NCBI RefSeq assembly: GCF_019645875.1
Contig: NZ_CP081000.1
Span: forward strand, 4,588,001 to 4,652,000
Source: Mycolicibacterium senegalense
Lineage (GTDB): Bacteria > Actinomycetota > Actinomycetes > Mycobacteriales > Mycobacteriaceae
Reading direction: 5' to 3'
Length of the DNA: 64,000 nt
The notes below the pieces were generated by a model. The model saw only the letters and a list, made by a program, of their open reading frames with translations. It searched no databases and was not told where the DNA came from. The position numbers and the translations under genes were made by a program. This document shows, piece by piece, positions 23,568-32,256 of the stretch (position 1 is the first letter of the stretch; each line of letters opens with the position of its first letter).

Positions 23568-23600
23568 CGCTCAATGCCGACCGTCACGCCAGCGTGACGA
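23552..23600. promoter_or_regulatory. paired GTCAC/GTGAC palindromes before the AI-2E transporter gene
   Basis: GCGTCAC (23552-23558) pairs with GTGACGC (23565-23571), and CGTCACGC (23583-23590) pairs with GCGTGACG (23593-23600). The first overlaps the SDR stop and the second ends 13 bases before the transporter start. Two closely spaced palindromes of the same sequence suggest an operator, or tandem small terminators. Confidence 0.5.
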
Positions 23601-23613
23601 TAGGGTCAGCCCA

Positions 23614-24831
23614 ATGGCGGGAAGGGACCCGATGAAAGACGAGTTCACCCTCACCCAGAAGCGGGCGCTCGCGGTCGTCACGGTGCTGGCGGTGCTGCTC
23701 GGCGCCTACTTCCTGCGCGGCTTCTTCGTCCTGATCGTGATGGCCGCGGTCGGCGCCTATCTGTTCACCCCGCTCTACCAACGGTTTCAGCGCCGCATGG
23801 GCACCGGACTCTCGGCCACGCTGACCGTCCTGGTCGCCATCCTCATGGTGATCATCCCGGTCGCGCTGGTGGTGTTCATGGCCATCGTCCAGGTGACTCA
23901 GCTGGTCAACACGGTCAGCACCTGGATCGCCGAGACCGATATCAGCACGCTGGGCGACCGAACCCTGCAATTGGTCAACTCACTGCTGGGCCGGGTGCCG
24001 TTCCTCGACATCCACCTCACCGCGGATTCGTTGCGCGACACCGTGGTCAAGCTCTCGCAGCACCTCGGCGAATGGTTGCTGGGCATTCTGCAGGGCGCGG
24101 TGGGCGGCATGGTCGGCGCGATCACCGCGTCGATCATCTTCCTGTACGTGTTCATCTCGATGCTGGTCAACAACGCCGAGATGGCCACACTGATCCGGCG
24201 GCTGAACCCGCTCGGCGAGGAGATCACCGACCTGTACCTGGCCAAGACCGGCGCCATGGTGAAGGGAACGGTCAAGGGCCAGTTCGTGATCGCGTTCTGT
24301 CAGGGCGTGGCCGGGGCCGTCTCCATCTACATCGCCGGCTTCCACAACGGGTTCTTCGTCTTCGCGATCCTGCTGACCGCGCTGTCGGTGATCCCGCTCG
24401 GCGGCGGGATCGTCACCATTCCGTTCGGCATCGGAATGATGTTCTTCGGCAACATCATCGGCGGCATCTTCGTGGTCGCCTTCCACCTGCTGGTGGTCAC
24501 CAACATCGACAACCTGCTGCGCCCGTGGCTGGTGCCCAAAGCCGCCCGACTGGACCCAGCGCTCATGCTGCTCGCGGTGTTCGCCGGCATCTCGATGTTC
24601 GGCTTCTTCGGTCTGGTGATCGGGCCGGTGCTGATGATCATCATCGTTACCACGGTCAGCGTGTACCTGGCGGTCTTCAAGGGCGTCGAGCTCGAGACGA
24701 CAGAACCCGACGAACCCGGTCAGCGGCCGTGGCGACGGGTGTGGGACTGGTTCCAGAAACGGCTCGGGGGCGGGAAGGCCGGGCCCCGAGCCGAACCCGA
24801 AGCCGAAGCTAAGCCGTCAACCGCTCAGTGA
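23614..24831 (+). CDS. AI-2E family (PerM-like) membrane protein
   Basis: A 405-residue integral membrane protein at the Rv1101c position. It has about eight hydrophobic segments: two at residues 20-60, one near 80, a pair near 165-185, then the conserved re-entrant and helical set with LSVIPLGGGIVTIPFGIGMMFFG near 250, NIDNLLRPWLV near 295 and GISMFGFFGLVIGPVLMIIIVTT near 320. The C-terminal 40 residues are a charged cytoplasmic tail. The family includes exporters and Na+/H+ antiporters; the substrate here is not evident. ATG 23632 is an alternative start. It overlaps the converging hydrolase gene by 23 bases. Confidence 0.9.
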   Translation: MAGRDPMKDEFTLTQKRALAVVTVLAVLLGAYFLRGFFVLIVMAAVGAYLFTPLYQRFQRRMGTGLSATLTVLVAILMVIIPVALVVFMAIVQVTQLVNTVSTWIAETDISTLGDRTLQLVNSLLGRVPFLDIHLTADSLRDTVVKLSQHLGEWLLGILQGAVGGMVGAITASIIFLYVFISMLVNNAEMATLIRRLNPLGEEITDLYLAKTGAMVKGTVKGQFVIAFCQGVAGAVSIYIAGFHNGFFVFAILLTALSVIPLGGGIVTIPFGIGMMFFGNIIGGIFVVAFHLLVVTNIDNLLRPWLVPKAARLDPALMLLAVFAGISMFGFFGLVIGPVLMIIIVTTVSVYLAVFKGVELETTEPDEPGQRPWRRVWDWFQKRLGGGKAGPRAEPEAEAKPSTAQ

Positions 24832-25636
24832 GGAACGCCACCACGCGCTTACGTGCCTCGTAGGCGGGGTGCCCGTCGACCTCGCGGACCTGATCGGTCA
24901 GTACGGAGTGGGCCGACGCCGGGATGCCGTCGATGTTGCCCTTCTTCGAGTTGATCTCGATGACCTCGAACGCGTCACCGAGCCGGGCCTTGAGGGTGGC
25001 GAACCGCTCCCCCGGGGCCATCTTGTCCTCGCTGAACCGCAGGGCCAACGCGCACAGTCCGTCGTTGGCGGCGCGCTGTTCGACGATCTTGAGCTCGGCC
25101 TCCGACAGGCCCGGATCGCGTTTCTGGGCCGCGGTCAGCGGTACCGGCACCGACGGCTGACTCAGCACCGGCGCCAGCACGCTGTCGTCCACCGCCGCCG
25201 CCAGCGCGAACCCGCCCGTGAAGCACTGCCCGATGACGCCGACGCCCTTACCCGGAGTGTTGGCGTTGAGGTCGCGAGCCAGCGCCCGCAGGTAGTGCGC
25301 GACGGGACGGTCGGCGTTCGTCGCGAAGGCCGCGAATTCCTTTGTCACACAGGCCTTCAGGATGACCGGGATGGCGCCGGGGCGCACTGCTGCCGCGCCC
25401 GGGGTGCCGAACAGCGACGGCGCGGCCACCGTGAAACCGTTGTCCACCAGATGGTTGCCCAACGCGAGCACACCGGGGTGCAGGCCGGGGATCTCGGGAA
25501 TCAAGACCACGCCGGGGCCTTCGCCCTTGCGGTACACGTCGTAGGTCTGATCGGCAGCGGTGAACGGGGCGGCGGTCCACCCGGAGAGATCTGCAACTGG
25601 CGACGACAACACGGGCTCCATCCGTTGGTGCGTCAC
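24809..25636 (-). CDS. dienelactone hydrolase family protein
   Basis: A 275-residue alpha/beta hydrolase. It has YDVYRKGEGPGVVLIPEIPGLHPG near residue 32, then GVIGQCFTGGFALA near 132, where Cys is the nucleophile as in dienelactone hydrolases, and a late His in IPASAHSVL near 240. DLH enzymes open lactones in the catabolism of chlorinated aromatics; mycobacterial members of this set often have unknown physiological substrates. The start overlaps the DUF4245 gene stop (four bases), so the two are coupled. Its end overlaps the transporter gene on the other strand, which is unusual but small. Confidence 0.88.
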   Translation of the reverse strand: MTHQRMEPVLSSPVADLSGWTAAPFTAADQTYDVYRKGEGPGVVLIPEIPGLHPGVLALGNHLVDNGFTVAAPSLFGTPGAAAVRPGAIPVILKACVTKEFAAFATNADRPVAHYLRALARDLNANTPGKGVGVIGQCFTGGFALAAAVDDSVLAPVLSQPSVPVPLTAAQKRDPGLSEAELKIVEQRAANDGLCALALRFSEDKMAPGERFATLKARLGDAFEVIEINSKKGNIDGIPASAHSVLTDQVREVDGHPAYEARKRVVAFLTERLTA

Positions 25637-26271
25637 GGCCTCTTGATCGGCAGCGGCGACTGCTTCTGCGTCGCACTCGCCAGGGTACGGTACTCATCGG
25701 TACCACCGGCGCCCGTGATGGCCACCTGCGCCGGTCCGCTCAGCTTGGTCGTCCACACCGGCTCCGGGTCGCTGCTCTCGTAGACCACCCAGGTCACCCC
25801 GTCGACGTCCTGGATGCCCGACGCATACGAATCCGGCTTGATCGAGGCCACCAGCGCCGCCTCATCGGCATTGCTCTGGGTCAGGCTCAGGTACTTGCCG
25901 CTGGGTGCCAGGTAGCCGATGCGCGAGGACACCGCGCGGCCGTGCTGGCCATCGGGCAGGGTCAGCCCGCCGTCGATACCGTGGCGACTCCCGGAATTGG
26001 GCTGCCAGCCCTCGGGCAGCTGCGGCAGCCGGATGGGAATCTTCAACGCTTCCGCGTCGGCCTGCAGAGCGGCCGGGGCATCGAATTCCGGCGGCGGACC
26101 CACCCCGGGCCCACCCGCTTGAAACGAACACATGCCCAGCAATCCGGCCAGTACGATGCAGGCCACCACCAGCGGGGCCATCGACCAGAACATATCCCGG
26201 CCGTCCTGCAGCAACCGCGACTTCTCCGGCTTCGGGACCGGAGTTGGCTGAGGAGTCGGCTCGGAGGACAT
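25633..26271 (-). CDS. DUF4245 membrane-anchored protein (Rv1100 type)
   Basis: A 212-residue protein. The first 30 residues are Pro-rich and cytoplasmic, followed by one hydrophobic anchor (MFWSMAPLVVACIVLAGLLGMCSF) and an extracytoplasmic DUF4245 domain with DGVTWVVYESSDPEPVWTTKL and ITGAGGTDEYRTLA. ATG 26271 was chosen as the first Met of the Pro-rich part; the longer frame overlaps the divergent glpX. The order DUF4245, glpX, fum matches Rv1100-Rv1099c-Rv1098c. The function is unknown. Confidence 0.88.
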   Translation of the reverse strand: MSSEPTPQPTPVPKPEKSRLLQDGRDMFWSMAPLVVACIVLAGLLGMCSFQAGGPGVGPPPEFDAPAALQADAEALKIPIRLPQLPEGWQPNSGSRHGIDGGLTLPDGQHGRAVSSRIGYLAPSGKYLSLTQSNADEAALVASIKPDSYASGIQDVDGVTWVVYESSDPEPVWTTKLSGPAQVAITGAGGTDEYRTLASATQKQSPLPIKRP

Positions 26272-26326
26272 GCTCGTCAGTATCCCAGCTCCCAAACCCT
26301 GACCACGTTCTGGGACAATCTGGGCC

Positions 26327-27355
26327 ATGAGTCCCACGCGGGGGGAAGCCCCGGATCGCAACCTTGCCCTCGAACTCGTCCGGGTGACCGAGGCCGGCGC
26401 CATGGCAGCAGGCCGCTGGGTCGGCCGCGGCGACAAGGAGGGCGGCGACGGGGCAGCCGTCGACGCCATGCGCGAGCTGGTCAACTCGGTGTCGATGCGC
26501 GGCGTCGTGGTGATCGGCGAGGGCGAAAAAGACGAAGCCCCGATGCTCTACAACGGTGAAGAGGTCGGCAACGGCGACGGGCCGGATTGCGACTTCGCCG
26601 TCGACCCCATCGACGGCACCACCCTGATGAGCAAAGGCATGCCCAACGCCATCTCCGTCCTGGCCGTCGCCGAACGCGGTGCCATGTTCGACCCGTCGGC
26701 CGTGTTCTACATGAACAAGATCGCCGTCGGCCCCGACAGCGCCGACGCCATCGACATCACCGCCCCGATCGGCGAGAACATCCGGCGGGTCGCCAAGGTG
26801 CGCGGCGCCTCGGTGAGCGATCTGACCGTGTGCATCCTGGACCGGCCACGGCACGCCCAGCTGATCGAGGACACCCGCGCCGCGGGCGCCCGTATCCGGC
26901 TGATCACCGACGGCGACGTCGCCGGCGCGATCTCGGCCTGCCGCCCCAACTCGGGCACCGACATCCTGGCCGGTATCGGCGGTACGCCCGAGGGCATCAT
27001 CGCCGCCGCGGCGATCCGCTGCATGGGCGGCGCGATCCAGGCCCAGCTGGCCCCGACCGACGACGCCGAGCGCCAGAAGGCCATCGACGCCGGCTACGAC
27101 CTCGACCAGGTGCTGTCCACCGAGGACCTGGTCTCGGGCGAGAACGTCTTCTTCTGCGCGACGGGCGTCACCGACGGCGACCTGCTCAAGGGCGTGCAGT
27201 ACTACCCCGGCGGCTGCACCACGCAGTCCATCGTGATGCGGTCCAAGTCCGGCACCGTCCGGATGATCGAGGCCTACCACCGGCTGGCCAAGCTCAACGA
27301 GTACTCCGCCATCGACTTCACCGGCGACAAGACCGCCGCCTACCCGCTCCCGTAA
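26327..27355 (+). CDS. glpX: class II fructose-1,6-bisphosphatase
   Basis: The gluconeogenic enzyme that hydrolyses fructose 1,6-bisphosphate, the main FBPase of mycobacteria (Rv1099c). Metal and substrate motifs are present: GRGDKEGGDGAAVDAMR near 33, GEGEKDEAPML near 64, FAVDPIDGTTLMSKG near 90, and later ITDGDVAGAI and GIGGTPEGIIAAAA near 223. At 342 residues it is slightly longer than the tuberculosis enzyme at its start. It is followed 16 bases later by fum, so carbon metabolism genes are co-transcribed. Confidence 0.97.
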   Translation: MSPTRGEAPDRNLALELVRVTEAGAMAAGRWVGRGDKEGGDGAAVDAMRELVNSVSMRGVVVIGEGEKDEAPMLYNGEEVGNGDGPDCDFAVDPIDGTTLMSKGMPNAISVLAVAERGAMFDPSAVFYMNKIAVGPDSADAIDITAPIGENIRRVAKVRGASVSDLTVCILDRPRHAQLIEDTRAAGARIRLITDGDVAGAISACRPNSGTDILAGIGGTPEGIIAAAAIRCMGGAIQAQLAPTDDAERQKAIDAGYDLDQVLSTEDLVSGENVFFCATGVTDGDLLKGVQYYPGGCTTQSIVMRSKSGTVRMIEAYHRLAKLNEYSAIDFTGDKTAAYPLP

Positions 27356-27371
27356 ACCGAGAAAGGCACGC

Positions 27372-28781
27372 ATGAGCACCGACAACGCTGTCGAATACCG
27401 CATCGAGCACGACACCATGGGCGAGGTCCGGGTGCCGGTCAACGCCTTGTGGCGGGCACAGACCCAGCGGGCCGTGGAGAACTTCCCGATCTCCTTCCGC
27501 GGCCTGGAACGCACCCAGATCCGGGCGCTGGGCCTGCTGAAGGCGGCCTGTGCACAGGTCAACAAGGACCTGGGCCTGCTGGCCGCCGAGAAGGCCGATG
27601 CCATCATCGCGGCGGCCGGCGAGATCGCCGACGGCCTGCACGACGACCAGTTCCCGATCGACGTGTTCCAGACCGGTTCGGGCACCAGTTCCAACATGAA
27701 CGCCAACGAGGTGATCGCCTCGATCGCCGCTGCGGGCGGTGTGACCGTGCACCCGAACGACGACGTGAACATGTCGCAGAGCTCCAACGACACGTTCCCG
27801 ACGGCCACCCACATCGCGGCCACCGAAGCCGCTGTGCGCCACCTGATCCCGGCGCTCGAGGTGCTGCACGAGTCGCTGGCCGCCAAGGCCAAGCAGTGGA
27901 AGACCGTGGTGAAGTCCGGCCGCACCCACCTGATGGACGCGGTGCCGGTGACGCTGGGCCAGGAGTTCGGCGGTTACGCCCGCCAGATCGAGGCCGGCAT
28001 CGAGCGAGTGAAGGCAACGCTGCCCCGCCTCGGTGAGCTGGCCATCGGCGGGACCGCGGTGGGCACCGGGCTCAACGCGCCCGACGGCTTCGGCGCCAAG
28101 GTGGTCGAGGTGTTGGTGAACCAAACCGGCCTGGCCGAATTGCGCACCGCCGCAGACTCGTTCGAGGCTCAGGCGGCCCGCGATGGGCTGGTCGAGGCGT
28201 CCGGTGCGCTCAAGACCATCGCGGCGTCGCTGACCAAGATCGCCAACGACGTGCGCTGGATGGGCTCGGGCCCGCTGACCGGCCTGGGCGAGATCCAGCT
28301 GCCGGATCTGCAGCCGGGCAGCTCGATCATGCCGGGCAAGGTCAATCCCGTTCTGCCCGAGGCGGTTACCCAGGTGGCCGCGCAAGTCATCGGCAACGAC
28401 GCCGCCGTCACCGTCGGTGGCCTGTCCGGCGCGTTCGAGCTCAACGTGTACATCCCGATGATGGCGCGCAACGTGCTGGAATCGTTCACCCTGCTGTCCA
28501 ACGTCTCCCGGTTGTTCGCCGAGAAGTGCATCGACGGCTTAGTGGCCAACGAGGAGCACCTGCGCACCCTGGCCGAGTCCTCGCCGTCGATCGTGACGCC
28601 GCTGAACTCGGCGATCGGGTACGAGGAGGCCGCCAAGGTCGCCAAGCAGGCGTTGAAGGAGAAGAAGACCATCCGCCAGACCGTGATCGACCGCGGCCTG
28701 ATCGGCGACAAGCTGAGCGAGGCCGAACTGGACAAGCGCCTCGATGTGCTCGCCATGGCGAAGGTCAAAGACGGGGAATAA
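27372..28781 (+). CDS. fumC: class II fumarate hydratase
   Basis: Converts fumarate to malate in the TCA cycle; counterpart of Rv1098c (fum). It carries the superfamily signature GSSIMPGKVNP near residue 317 with the mobile-loop Ser, TGSGTSSNMNANEV near 101, SSNDTFPTATHIAA near 137 and SGRTHLMDAVPVTLGQEFGG near 182. Its 469 residues are typical. The ATG follows GAGAAAGG. A strong inverted repeat lies just after the stop. It is an iron-independent tetramer by family. Confidence 0.97.
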   Translation: MSTDNAVEYRIEHDTMGEVRVPVNALWRAQTQRAVENFPISFRGLERTQIRALGLLKAACAQVNKDLGLLAAEKADAIIAAAGEIADGLHDDQFPIDVFQTGSGTSSNMNANEVIASIAAAGGVTVHPNDDVNMSQSSNDTFPTATHIAATEAAVRHLIPALEVLHESLAAKAKQWKTVVKSGRTHLMDAVPVTLGQEFGGYARQIEAGIERVKATLPRLGELAIGGTAVGTGLNAPDGFGAKVVEVLVNQTGLAELRTAADSFEAQAARDGLVEASGALKTIAASLTKIANDVRWMGSGPLTGLGEIQLPDLQPGSSIMPGKVNPVLPEAVTQVAAQVIGNDAAVTVGGLSGAFELNVYIPMMARNVLESFTLLSNVSRLFAEKCIDGLVANEEHLRTLAESSPSIVTPLNSAIGYEEAAKVAKQALKEKKTIRQTVIDRGLIGDKLSEAELDKRLDVLAMAKVKDGE

Positions 28782-28789
28782 TCTCCCCG

Positions 28790-28847
28790 CGAGCAGACGT
28801 AAATGTCCCCGCACGCCCGGCGTGTCGGGGACATTTGCGTCTGCTCG
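28790..28847. terminator. long hairpin between fum and devS
   Basis: A near-perfect inverted repeat: CGAGCAGACG, then AAATGTCCCCG, mirrored by CGGGGACATTT and CGTCTGCTCG. It lies between two converging genes. There is no U-run, but the stem is very long. It shares the CAGACG edge with the hairpin at 55183. Confidence 0.7.
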
Positions 28848-28858
28848 GCAGGAAGGCG

Positions 28859-30583
28859 TTAGTCGGGAAGTGGTGCGGCCCAACGCAACACGGTGCCGCC
28901 ACCAGGGCGATCCGTGATGGTGAACCGGCCCCCGGCATCCACCGCGCGGGCCCGTAGGTTGCCCAAGCCGCTCTCGGTCACCTCGGCGGCGATCCCGCAG
29001 CCGTTGTCGGACACTTCGATGGACAAGTCGTCGGCGACGTCGACGACAACGCTGAGTTCGGTTGCGCCCGAATGCCGTACCGCGTTGCTGATCGCCTCCC
29101 GCAACACCGCCTCGGCATGATCGGCCAGGGGCACATCGACCACCGACAAGGGACCGACGAACCGGGTGCTGATGTGGAGCGGCGCGTCGGCGAACTGGGC
29201 AATCACCTCATCGAGCCGCTGCCGTAGCCGCGTCGTACCCGCCTGCCCGCCGTGCAGATCGAAGATGGCCGTGCGGATCTCCTGGATCACCGCCTGCAGG
29301 TCATCGACCGTGCTGGTGAGCCGTTGCCGGATCTCCGGGGACTGCGTACGCGGGATCGTGCCCTGCAGCGACAAGCCCAGCGCGAACAGCCGCTGGATCA
29401 CGTGATCGTGCAGATCCCGGGCGATGCGATCGCGATCGGCCAAGATCTCCAGTTCCCGCACAGTGCGCTGGGAGCTGGCCAACTGCCAGGCCACCGCGGC
29501 CTGGTCGGCGAACGCCGCAGCCATGTCGAGCTGTTCGGCGGTGAAATTGCGCGCGCCGTCGGCGCGGACGGCCACCAGTACCCCGGCGACGGTGTCGACG
29601 GCACGCAGCGGCAACACCAGCGCCGGACCACCCGAACCGTCCAGCTCGAGGCGGTCCAGCCGGTGCGGCGTGCCGTCGCGGAACGCCGCCCCCACCGCGT
29701 CCTCGGTGGTACCTCGTCCCAGTGGAATCGAGTCGATCCGGGTCGGGCTGCCCGCGGTGGCAGCCACTACCAGAGCTTCGGCCTCGCCGACGGGCACGTC
29801 GCTGTCCGGCACCGCGACCACGATGCGGTCAGCACCGGTCAGTGTGAGGACTTCATCGGCGACCATCCGGAACACCGTGGCCGGATCGGTGCCGCCCAGT
29901 AATTCGGTGCCGATATCGCGGGTGGCCGCGATCCAGGCCTGACGGTCGCGGGACAGCTGGTAGAGCCGGGCGTTCTCCACGGCCACACCGGCGGCCGCTG
30001 CCAGCGCCTCCACCAGCACCTCGTCATCCTCGCTGAACGGCTGTCCGTTCATCTTGTCGGTGAGGTAGAGGTTGCCGAACACCTCGTCGCGAATCCGCAC
30101 CGGGACACCGAGAAAAGTCCGCATCGGCGGGTGGTTCGGCGGGAACCCGACCGACGCCGGGTGCTGGTGGATGTCGTCGAGCCGGATCGGTTTCGGATCG
30201 TCGATCAGCACGCCGAGCACACCGCGTCCCTCTGGCAAATGCCCGATGAGAGCCCGGGTTTCGTCGTCGATGCCCTGGTAGACGAACTCGGTCAGCTCGT
30301 GGTCGTCGCCGCGGACACCCAACGCACCGTAGCCGGCGTCGACCAGCTCGATCGCGGTACGCACGATGGTGCTCAGGGTTACCTCGAGGTCCAGGCCCGA
30401 GGTCACCGCAAGCATGGCCTCGACCAGGCCGTCGATCCGGTCGCGACCGGTGATGATCTCCTCGACCCGGTCCTGGACCTCGGTGAGCAGTTCACGCAGT
30501 CGCAATTGCGACAGAGTGTCGCGCAACTGCGGAGTCCGCTGTTCGTCGTTCGGCCGCGCCCCGTGCCGATTCATGTCCACCAT
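28859..30583 (-). CDS. devS: DevS/DosT-type heme sensor histidine kinase
   Basis: A 574-residue cytosolic sensor for the DosR response regulator. Domains: GAF-A (about 60-205) with HPPMRTFLGVPV, containing the proximal heme His near residue 150; GAF-B (about 230-380); HisKA_3 with RDLHDHVIQRLF, the phospho-His near 393; and an HATPase domain with EAVLREAISNAVRHSG near 485, DNGCGI and GLGNLRARA. It matches DosS/DosT in order and sequence, so it should sense O2, NO and CO or redox state. It follows the PPOX gene by 36 bases and would share its DosR-box promoter. No strong ribosome site is seen. Confidence 0.94.
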   Translation of the reverse strand: MVDMNRHGARPNDEQRTPQLRDTLSQLRLRELLTEVQDRVEEIITGRDRIDGLVEAMLAVTSGLDLEVTLSTIVRTAIELVDAGYGALGVRGDDHELTEFVYQGIDDETRALIGHLPEGRGVLGVLIDDPKPIRLDDIHQHPASVGFPPNHPPMRTFLGVPVRIRDEVFGNLYLTDKMNGQPFSEDDEVLVEALAAAAGVAVENARLYQLSRDRQAWIAATRDIGTELLGGTDPATVFRMVADEVLTLTGADRIVVAVPDSDVPVGEAEALVVAATAGSPTRIDSIPLGRGTTEDAVGAAFRDGTPHRLDRLELDGSGGPALVLPLRAVDTVAGVLVAVRADGARNFTAEQLDMAAAFADQAAVAWQLASSQRTVRELEILADRDRIARDLHDHVIQRLFALGLSLQGTIPRTQSPEIRQRLTSTVDDLQAVIQEIRTAIFDLHGGQAGTTRLRQRLDEVIAQFADAPLHISTRFVGPLSVVDVPLADHAEAVLREAISNAVRHSGATELSVVVDVADDLSIEVSDNGCGIAAEVTESGLGNLRARAVDAGGRFTITDRPGGGTVLRWAAPLPD

Positions 30584-30619
30584 GCTGGCACTACCGGCTG
30601 CAGCACACCAAGCTCGTCG

Positions 30620-31054
30620 TCAACTCGCATCCGGCTCAGGACCGAACCGAAATCTGCGTCCCGTGACCCGGACGGGTGACACCCGGACATAGTGCGTCTT
30701 CGACGTGGCGGTCCATGGCAGCAACTGCGCCTGCTCCGCTTGTTCCATGTCCTCGTCGGTGCGCAGGGTGCGGGCGATGCCTCGCACGATCACGCTCCAG
30801 CCCTCCGCCGCGCTGTGATCGTCGGCCTCGAACAGCACCTGGTTGTTGATGGCCGCGCTGATCAGTTTCGTCCCCGCCGCCGTCCGGAACAGGATGGTGC
30901 GGTTCTGCACCACGAAATTGACCGGGAAGATGTGCGCCTCGTCGTCCACCGCGGTCACGAGCCGGCCGAGCGACGCGCCACCCAGCAGTTCCCAGCTTTC
31001 CTGCTCCGAAAGAATCTCGACCGGCTCACTTCGCGTTGACAATCCGATTCCCAT
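30620..31054 (-). CDS. pyridoxamine 5'-phosphate oxidase-fold flavin protein
   Basis: A 144-residue split-barrel protein. It has LLGGASLGRLVTAVDDEAHIFPVNFVVQNRTILFRTA near residues 26-62 and a VLFEADDHSAAEGWSVIVRGIAR strand set, typical of PPOX-like FMN or F420 binders such as the DosR-regulated Rv3129. ATG 31054 fits the domain start; the longer frame would cross the DosR box. It lies between devR and devS, and the box at 31110 lies about 56 bases before the start. It probably takes part in redox or coenzyme handling under hypoxia; the exact reaction is unknown. Confidence 0.88.
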   Translation of the reverse strand: MGIGLSTRSEPVEILSEQESWELLGGASLGRLVTAVDDEAHIFPVNFVVQNRTILFRTAAGTKLISAAINNQVLFEADDHSAAEGWSVIVRGIARTLRTDEDMEQAEQAQLLPWTATSKTHYVRVSPVRVTGRRFRFGPEPDAS

Positions 31055-31109
31055 GCCGATGACGCTATTGCCACGCGCATCGTGGCGCCATGGGCGAAAG
31101 CCCTGCCGA

Positions 31110-31129
31110 TCAGGGACCAAATACCCTGG
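31110..31129. promoter_or_regulatory. DosR box upstream of the PPOX-devS genes
   Basis: TCAGGGACCAAATACCCTGG keeps the GGGAC and CCC blocks of the DosR palindrome (TTSGGGACTWWAGTCCCSAA) but diverges at the edges. It lies just after the devR stop and about 56 bases before the PPOX start, so it would drive the second transcript of the locus. Confidence 0.65.
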
Positions 31130-31131
31130 CA

Positions 31132-31773
31132 TCATTCATGATTACGACGATCCAGCGTGGAGGCGAATACCGCGGCCTGCGTGCGGCGTTCCATTCCCAG
31201 CTTGGCCAGCAACCGCGACACGTAGTTCTTGACGGTCTTCTCGGCGAGGAACATCCGGGCCGCGATCTGCCGGTTGGTCAGCCCTTCCCCCAGTAGGTCC
31301 AGCAGTACCCGCTCCTGCTGGGTCAACCCGGCCAGTGGATCCGCACGCTCGGCATCGCCGCGCAGTTTGGCCATCAGCGCGGTGGCGGCGCGATTGTCCA
31401 GCAGCGACTTCCCGGCCCCGACGTCCTTGATCGCCTGGGCCAGTTCCATGCCCTTGATGTCCTTGACCACGTAGCCGCTGGCGCCGGCCAAAATGGCGTC
31501 CAGCATGGCTTCGTCGGAGGTGAACGAGGTCAGCATCAGGCAGCGCAGATCGGGCATGCGCGACAACAGTTCTCGGCACAGCTCGATACCGTTGCCGTCG
31601 GGCAGTCGGACGTCGAGCACCGCGACGTCGGGCGCCAGGGCGGGAACCCGGGCCAGCGCCTGCGCCACCGAGTCAGCCTCGCCGATGACGTCCAACTCCG
31701 GGTCGGCGCTGAGCAAGTCGATCAGCCCGCGCCGAACCACTTCATGGTCGTCGACCAGAAAAACTCTGATCAT
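31132..31773 (-). CDS. devR: DosR/DevR response regulator
   Basis: A 213-residue NarL-family regulator of the dormancy response. The receiver domain has Asp8-Asp9, the phospho-acceptor Asp54 (VLDVRLPDG), Thr/Ser at LTSF near 82 and Lys104 (YVVKDIKG). The LuxR-type helix-turn-helix, from about 148, includes EGLTNRQIAARMFLAEKTVKNYVSRLLAKLGMERRTQAAVFA, which is almost the M. tuberculosis DevR sequence, so it should bind the same 20-base boxes. The stop is close to a DosR box at 31110. It follows the USP gene by 10 bases in the operon started at the box at 33273, giving autoregulation. Confidence 0.96.
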   Translation of the reverse strand: MIRVFLVDDHEVVRRGLIDLLSADPELDVIGEADSVAQALARVPALAPDVAVLDVRLPDGNGIELCRELLSRMPDLRCLMLTSFTSDEAMLDAILAGASGYVVKDIKGMELAQAIKDVGAGKSLLDNRAATALMAKLRGDAERADPLAGLTQQERVLLDLLGEGLTNRQIAARMFLAEKTVKNYVSRLLAKLGMERRTQAAVFASTLDRRNHE

Positions 31774-31783
31774 CCCCCGAGTC

Positions 31784-32236
31784 TCACAACCGATGGCGCC
31801 GATCGCAAGTGAGCACCGCGCACCCCGAGGCCGCCAGCACCGTCTGCAACCCGGCCGATTCCGGATTGTCGGCCGCCAGGACCACCACCTGTGCCGAATC
31901 CGGGTGTGCCGCCAGGTATTCCGCGGCACTGTCGTAGCCGTCGATGCATTGCACGTCCAGATCCGGGGAACGTTTCAGCGCTCGAGCCAAGCGGCGCTCG
32001 AGTTGCGCCTGGGACAACCGGTCGCGCTCGGCGACCGCACTAGCGTCGTACATTGCCCGGTGCCGCGAACCCCAGGTGGTCAGCACCCGCAGCGGTGCGC
32101 CGCGCCGCACGGCCTCGTCGATCGCGGTGTGCAGTGCATCGTTGCTGGCGGTGCGGCCGTCGGCTTCGACAACGACGGCCGCACCGGCGCCAGCGGGTGC
32201 GGTGGCCGCGACGGGGGCCATCAGGGTGTCGGTCAT
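31784..32236 (-). CDS. universal stress protein-like, DosR operon
   Basis: A 150-residue single-domain protein of the USP type: AAVVVEADGRTASNDALHTAIDEAVRRGAPLRVLTTWG at the start and SAQVVVLAADNPESAGLQTVLAASGCAVLTCD at the end. The usual ATP-binding G2xG9G(S/T) is not complete, as in the non-ATP-binding class. ATG 32236 was chosen because AGGAG lies seven bases before it; ATG 32242 would be too close. It lies between the Acg-like gene and devR with gaps of 20 and 10 bases, so the three are one transcript. Confidence 0.85.
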   Translation of the reverse strand: MTDTLMAPVAATAPAGAGAAVVVEADGRTASNDALHTAIDEAVRRGAPLRVLTTWGSRHRAMYDASAVAERDRLSQAQLERRLARALKRSPDLDVQCIDGYDSAAEYLAAHPDSAQVVVLAADNPESAGLQTVLAASGCAVLTCDRRHRL

Positions 32237-32256
32237 GCTCATCTCCTATTCGACGA

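Noticed and set aside
26000..27925. A 687-codon minus-strand frame across glpX and fum
   Set aside because: glpX and fum are certain on the plus strand with all motifs; the reverse frame is a GC-bias shadow with no recognisable domain.
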